DNA of 64,000 nucleotides. It comes from Pelagibius sp050330205. GTDB lineage: Bacteria > Pseudomonadota > Alphaproteobacteria > Kiloniellales > Kiloniellaceae. Shown here in pieces: positions 60,819-64,000 of the stretch. The notes beneath the pieces are model-generated. The model had not been told where the DNA came from and did not search any database. It worked only from the letters and a program-made list of their open reading frames with translations. The translations under genes and the position numbers were made by a program. The stretch covers positions 51,631 to 115,630 of the forward strand of contig JBHJOA010000029.1 in assembly GCA_050330205.1 (NCBI GenBank). The letters are read 5' to 3'. Positions within the stretch are counted from its first letter, which is position 1. Each line of letters opens with the position of its first letter.

Positions 60819-61379
60819 TCAGAACCTTGGCGAGAACGGCAGCTGGCGCAGCATGTCGGTGGTCTCGCGGCGCCAGGCGATGTCGCTGTTGATCTGCTCG
60901 AGGGTGATCGCCGTGTCGTCTTGCCCGCCGACCTCGCCGCTGGGCCGCCCGTTCTCGACGACGTGGAAGGTCGGCGCGGCCGCCGGCACGACCTCCGAGA
61001 GCGTCGGGGCCGAGAGCGTCGGGGCCGAGAGCGTGGTGGCGGAGAGCGTGGTGGCCGGCAGCGGCAGGATGCCGTAGCTGCCTTCGGCGCTGCGGGCGGG
61101 CGGCGGCGGCAGGGATACCGGCCGGATCCGCGGCGGCGGCAGGGCGGAGGCCGGCATCACCACGGTGCCCAGCACCTTGGGCGCCCGCGAGGGCACCACG
61201 GTACCGGCCTGCGGCACCGGGAGGGCGGAGATGGGCGGCGGGGCGACCACCGCCGGCGCCGAGGCCTTGGGAACTTCCAGCTTATAGACGACCAGCGGGC
61301 CATGCTCGCCCTGCTGAACCGTGAACACCGTCGCCAGAACGCTCACGGCGCAGGCGGAAAGCACTTCGATCGGCCGCAA
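60819..61379 (-). CDS. Membrane-anchored proline-rich protein
   Basis: A 186-residue protein I do not recognise. A hydrophobic anchor (LSACAVSVLATVFTV) is followed by a long Pro/Ala/Val-rich linker with a repeated LSAPTLSAPTLSATTLSATT-like segment and a short C-terminal domain, ITLEQINSDIAWRRETTDML. The C-terminal block is also found at the end of the small protein at 61575-61772. A TTG at 61379 is chosen because GGGGAG precedes it by six to seven bases; the frame is open further upstream, but without a start of comparable quality. Confidence 0.6.
   Translation of the reverse strand: MRPIEVLSACAVSVLATVFTVQQGEHGPLVVYKLEVPKASAPAVVAPPPISALPVPQAGTVVPSRAPKVLGTVVMPASALPPPRIRPVSLPPPPARSAEGSYGILPLPATTLSATTLSAPTLSAPTLSEVVPAAAPTFHVVENGRPSGEVGGQDDTAITLEQINSDIAWRRETTDMLRQLPFSPRF
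60997..61056. repeat. 15-bp coding tandem repeat
   Basis: Four 15-base units starting GAGAGCGTCGGGGCC (60997, 61012, 61027, 61042) encode the LSAPT/LSATT repeats of the proline-rich protein. Units 1-2 and 3-4 differ by a shared substitution, so the pair was probably duplicated after it diverged. Confidence 0.85.
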
Positions 61380-61468
61380 ACCATTCTCCCCGATAGTTCG
61401 CCGGTCGGCCCCGGCGCATCGGGTCCAACAACCACCGGGCAAAATAGGGAGCGGTGGACTCGCGGGGG

Positions 61469-61488
61469 TGAGTCATTTCTGTGACTCA
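61469..61488. promoter_or_regulatory. Inverted repeat in the 61.4-61.6 kb gap
   Basis: TGAGTCA (61469-61475) and TGACTCA (61482-61488) are exact complements with six bases between them. They lie about 90 bases upstream of the proline-rich protein and downstream of the small anchored protein. This could be an operator or a small terminator. Confidence 0.4.
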
Positions 61489-61574
61489 ACCCATTGAATC
61501 ATTAGCCAGATTCACACAACTTCAGAGTGCGGGGTCTTTCGCGCCGCGGCTGTATCGCTCTATGAGGGTTCCGC

Positions 61575-61772
61575 TCAGCGGAGGTCACGCAGCTTGCGCG
61601 CGGTCTCGCGGTGCCACTCGACGTCCGACTGGACCGCCTCCAGGGTCAGCGGCTCGCCGCTGCGGGCGTTCACCAGGCTGCCGCTGCGATCGTTGCCGGC
61701 ATTGAGGGCGATGACGAATACCAGGGCCAGCAGGCCGAAGGCCGCGAGGGCGGTCAGACTACGCTGCGTCAT
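61575..61772 (-). CDS. Small membrane-anchored protein
   Basis: A 65-residue protein: one hydrophobic anchor (LTALAAFGLLALVFVIALNA), then LTLEAVQSDVEWHRETARKL, which matches the C-terminus of the adjacent proline-rich protein (TLE-x3-SD-x2-W-x-RET). GGGAGAG stands seven bases before the ATG. The two genes are neighbours on the same strand and look like a duplicated family. Function unknown. Confidence 0.6.
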   Translation of the reverse strand: MTQRSLTALAAFGLLALVFVIALNAGNDRSGSLVNARSGEPLTLEAVQSDVEWHRETARKLRDLR

Positions 61773-61914
61773 GCCGTGGTTCTCTCCCGAAATTGTCTAA
61801 AACCGATCCGCAGGGGAACGCCGGCAGCATGGAAAGGTTCCCGCCGCGGCGGCGTGCGAAAACTGTGACCTTCCCGGGGCCGTCGCGGGGTCGCCGGCGC
61901 CCTCGGGGCCGCCC

Positions 61915-63480
61915 TCAGAACAGCCAGCGCGGCATCGCCGTGGCCAGCGGCTGCCACAGCCACAGCAGGCTCATGCCGAGGATCTGCAGGCCGATGAAAG
62001 GCATCACCCCGGCGTAGATCTGCCCGGTGGTGATCTCCTTCGGCGCCGCGCCGCGCAGGTAGAACAGCGAGAAGCCGAAGGGCGGCGTCAGGAAGCTGGT
62101 CTGCAGGTTGATGGCGATGAGGATCGACAGCCACACCGGGTCGTGGCCCATGACGATCAGGATCGGCGCCACCAGCGGCAGCACGATCACCGAGATCTCC
62201 ACGAAGTCGAGGAAGAAGCCGAGCACGAAGATCAGCGCCATGACGAACAGCAGCGCGCCGTCGGCGCCGCCGGGCATGGCGGCGATGATCGCCTCCAGGT
62301 GCTCGTCGCCGCCGAGGCCGCGGAACACCAGGGCGAAGACGCTGGCGGTGAGGATGGTGGCGAAGATCATGGCGGTGATGGTGAGGGTGGAGGTCATCAC
62401 CGGCTTTAGCAGGTCGCTGCGCCAGGCTCGCCACAGCGCCTGGCCGATCGCCGCCGCCGCGACCGCCACCAGCGCCATCGCGAAGGCGCCGACCGCCCAG
62501 TCGCCGGGGCCGACGTCGCCGCGCTGCAGGCGTATCGGGGCGAGGTGGGCGAGGATCGCCAGCGCCAGCAGCGCCGCGCCGCCGGCGAGGATCAGCTTCG
62601 GCGAACGTCGTCCCCGGCCCTCCTGCTGGCGGGTGGCCGCCAGCAGCAGCGCGCCGACGGCGCCCACCGAGGCCGCCTCGGTGGGGGTGGCGATGCCGCC
62701 GAGGATGGAGCCCAGCACGGCGACGATGAGCAGCAGCGGCGGCAGCAGCGCGTGCAGCACGGTCGCGGTGTCCGGGCGCTCCAGCGCCACCGCCAGCGCC
62801 GGCGCCGACTTCGGCGAGATCCAGGCCTTGGCCAGCATGTAGCCGGTGTAGATGACCACCAGCAGCAGCCCGGGGACCAGCGCGGCGGCGAAGGTCTGGC
62901 CGACCGAGATGGTGTCGATGGTGAACAGCCCCTGGCGGAACTGCGCCTGCTGGTAGGCGTTCGACATCACGTCGGAGAGGATGATCAGCAGCGTCGACGG
63001 CGGGATGATCTGGCCCAGCGTGCCGGCGGTGCAGACCACGCCGGAGGCGAGCTTCGGGTTGTAGCCGTTGCGCAGCATGGTCGGCAGGGCGATCATGCCC
63101 ATGGCCACCACCGTGGCGCCGACGATGCCGGTGGAGGCGGCGAGCAGCGCGCCGACCAGGATCACCGAGACGCCGAGGCCGCCGCGCAGGCTGCCGAACA
63201 GGCGCCCCATGGTCTCCAGCAGCTCCTCGGCGATGCGGCTCTGCTGCAGCACCACGCCCATGAACACGAACAGCGGGATGGCGATCAGCACGTCGTTGGT
63301 GATGAGGCCGAAGATGCGCTGGCCGAGGGCGCCGAGCAGCGACAGGTCGAAGACGCCGAGCGCCCAGCCGAGGCCGGCGAAGACCACGGCGATGCCGGTC
63401 AGCGTGAAGGAAACCGGGTAGCCCAGCAGGATGGCGGCGATCAGCGCCGCGAACATCAGCAGGTCGAGGTATTCGGTCAT
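61915..63480 (-). CDS. TRAP transporter large permease (DctM family)
   Basis: A 521-residue membrane protein with about twelve hydrophobic segments, the large permease subunit of a TRAP carboxylate importer. Hallmarks are the N-terminal FTLTGIAVVFAGLGWALGVF region, IPLFVFMGVVLQQSRIAEEL, TAGTLGQIIPPSTLLIILSD, GGIATPTEAASVGAVGALLL and NLQTSFLTPPFGFSLFYLRG. The extra hydrophobic stretch at about 290-355 is typical of the longer DctM subgroup. The ATG at 63480 overlaps the small permease stop (ATGA). A solute-binding gene is expected beyond the right edge of the window. Confidence 0.93.
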   Translation of the reverse strand: MTEYLDLLMFAALIAAILLGYPVSFTLTGIAVVFAGLGWALGVFDLSLLGALGQRIFGLITNDVLIAIPLFVFMGVVLQQSRIAEELLETMGRLFGSLRGGLGVSVILVGALLAASTGIVGATVVAMGMIALPTMLRNGYNPKLASGVVCTAGTLGQIIPPSTLLIILSDVMSNAYQQAQFRQGLFTIDTISVGQTFAAALVPGLLLVVIYTGYMLAKAWISPKSAPALAVALERPDTATVLHALLPPLLLIVAVLGSILGGIATPTEAASVGAVGALLLAATRQQEGRGRRSPKLILAGGAALLALAILAHLAPIRLQRGDVGPGDWAVGAFAMALVAVAAAAIGQALWRAWRSDLLKPVMTSTLTITAMIFATILTASVFALVFRGLGGDEHLEAIIAAMPGGADGALLFVMALIFVLGFFLDFVEISVIVLPLVAPILIVMGHDPVWLSILIAINLQTSFLTPPFGFSLFYLRGAAPKEITTGQIYAGVMPFIGLQILGMSLLWLWQPLATAMPRWLF

Positions 63481-63986
63481 GCCGCTTTGCCGCCTTGGCG
63501 CAGGCGCAGCAGGTCGCGCAGCGCCGCGGCGACGCCCTGGACGATGAGCAGCGCGCAGAACGCCGGGATCAGCGACTTCAGCAGGAAGGAGGCGGGGATG
63601 CCGCCGACCGAGATCGGGCCTTCCAGCACGTTCCAGGAGTTGCGCACCGACGGCCAGGTGAACCAGGCGACGACCAGCATCGACGGCAGCAGGAAGGCGA
63701 GGCCGCCGGCGAGGTCGACGAGGCTGCGCCCGCGCGCGGAAAGCCGGCTGTAGAATATGTCGACCCGCACGTGGGCGTCGACCAGCAGGGTATAGCCGGC
63801 CCCCAGCATGAACAGCGCCGCGTGCATGTAGAGCACGCCCTCGTTCAGGAAGATGTAGCTGATGCCGAAGACGTAGCGCAGCACCACCACGGCGAACTGC
63901 AGCAGCACCATGGCCAGCGCGAGCCAGCGCACCGCCGCCCCGACGGCGGCGTTCACGGCCTCGAGCCGGGAAATCCACTGCTGCAT
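63477..63986 (-). CDS. TRAP transporter small permease (DctQ family)
   Basis: A 169-residue four-span membrane protein, the small permease subunit of the TRAP importer. VNAAVGAAVRWLALAMVLLQ is the first span, LRYVFGISYIFLNEGVLYMH the family block, and VDAHVRVDIFYSRLSARGRS the conserved loop. It is complete, starting 14 bases inside the window edge. Substrate unknown; TRAP systems carry organic acids, including keto acids and sialic acid-type compounds. Confidence 0.92.
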   Translation of the reverse strand: MQQWISRLEAVNAAVGAAVRWLALAMVLLQFAVVVLRYVFGISYIFLNEGVLYMHAALFMLGAGYTLLVDAHVRVDIFYSRLSARGRSLVDLAGGLAFLLPSMLVVAWFTWPSVRNSWNVLEGPISVGGIPASFLLKSLIPAFCALLIVQGVAAALRDLLRLRQGGKAA

Positions 63987-64000
63987 TCGTTAGCCCCCGA

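Overview
The window is high-GC DNA with dense, mostly operonic genes, many GTG or TTG starts and ATGA-type stop/start overlaps. The gene set (BetI/BetA/BetB, ChoXWV, SoxBDAG, GlxA/GbdR-type regulator, DUF1194, DUF1638, TRAP transporter, intergenic hairpin repeats of the CTTGT-loop kind) points to a free-living alphaproteobacterium, probably Rhodospirillales or a relative. That placement is inference from gene content; no rRNA, tRNA or CRISPR array was found.

Layout. 1-4.6 kb: a TPP enzyme of the acetolactate synthase family, a CBS-domain protein, a DUF1194 von Willebrand protein, an exported hypothetical protein and a small monooxygenase remnant. 5-9.9 kb: one operon with an FAH-family hydrolase, an NMT1/SsuA-type ABC importer and a malate/lactate-type dehydrogenase. 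9.85-12.4 kb: HIT, RidA, a hypothetical gene and a low-GC gene for a TIR-domain protein. 12.4-20.5 kb: betI-betB-betA facing choX-choW-choV-HAD across a perfect BetI-like palindrome. 20.7-36.5 kb: betaine-homocysteine methyltransferase with a 2-oxoglutarate oxygenase, a GcvT-fused dimethylglycine/sarcosine dehydrogenase divergent from a non-pyrrolysine MttB methyltransferase, sarcosine oxidase soxBDAG, a GbdR-like regulator and a DadA-like dehydrogenase. 36.8-42.7 kb: a corrinoid methyl-transfer operon in the order corrinoid protein, DUF1638, 'virulence factor' family, MTHFR, methyl-THF:corrinoid methyltransferase, ferredoxin-ASKHA reactivase. 43-48 kb: 2-oxoacid:ferredoxin oxidoreductase korAB, a methanogen-output-domain protein and a PAS histidine kinase. 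48-57 kb: MarR, HutH with a HutC-like operator, a chemoreceptor, a second MttB homologue and a two-sensor-domain histidine kinase. 56.6-64 kb: YcgN, a Fe-S protein, a glutamine amidotransferase, a GcvA-type regulator, a second DUF1194 protein, two small anchored proteins sharing a C-terminal motif, and TRAP permease genes.

How the genes work together. Most of the window reads as a methylated-amine utilisation region. Choline is imported (ChoXWV) and oxidised to glycine betaine (BetA, BetB). Betaine can lose its first methyl group in two ways: to homocysteine through Bmt, or to a corrinoid protein through MttB, then to THF through the methyltransferase and on to methylene-THF through MTHFR. 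Dimethylglycine and sarcosine are then oxidised by the GcvT-fused dehydrogenase and by SoxBDAG, whose GcvT-like domains can load the released carbon onto THF, leaving glycine. The corrinoid branch is the most interesting part. It resembles anaerobic methylotrophic systems but sits beside oxygen-dependent enzymes. Several of its enzymes carry Arg/Gly-rich basic tails while the corrinoid protein has a strongly acidic N-terminus, a pattern worth testing as an electrostatic docking code.
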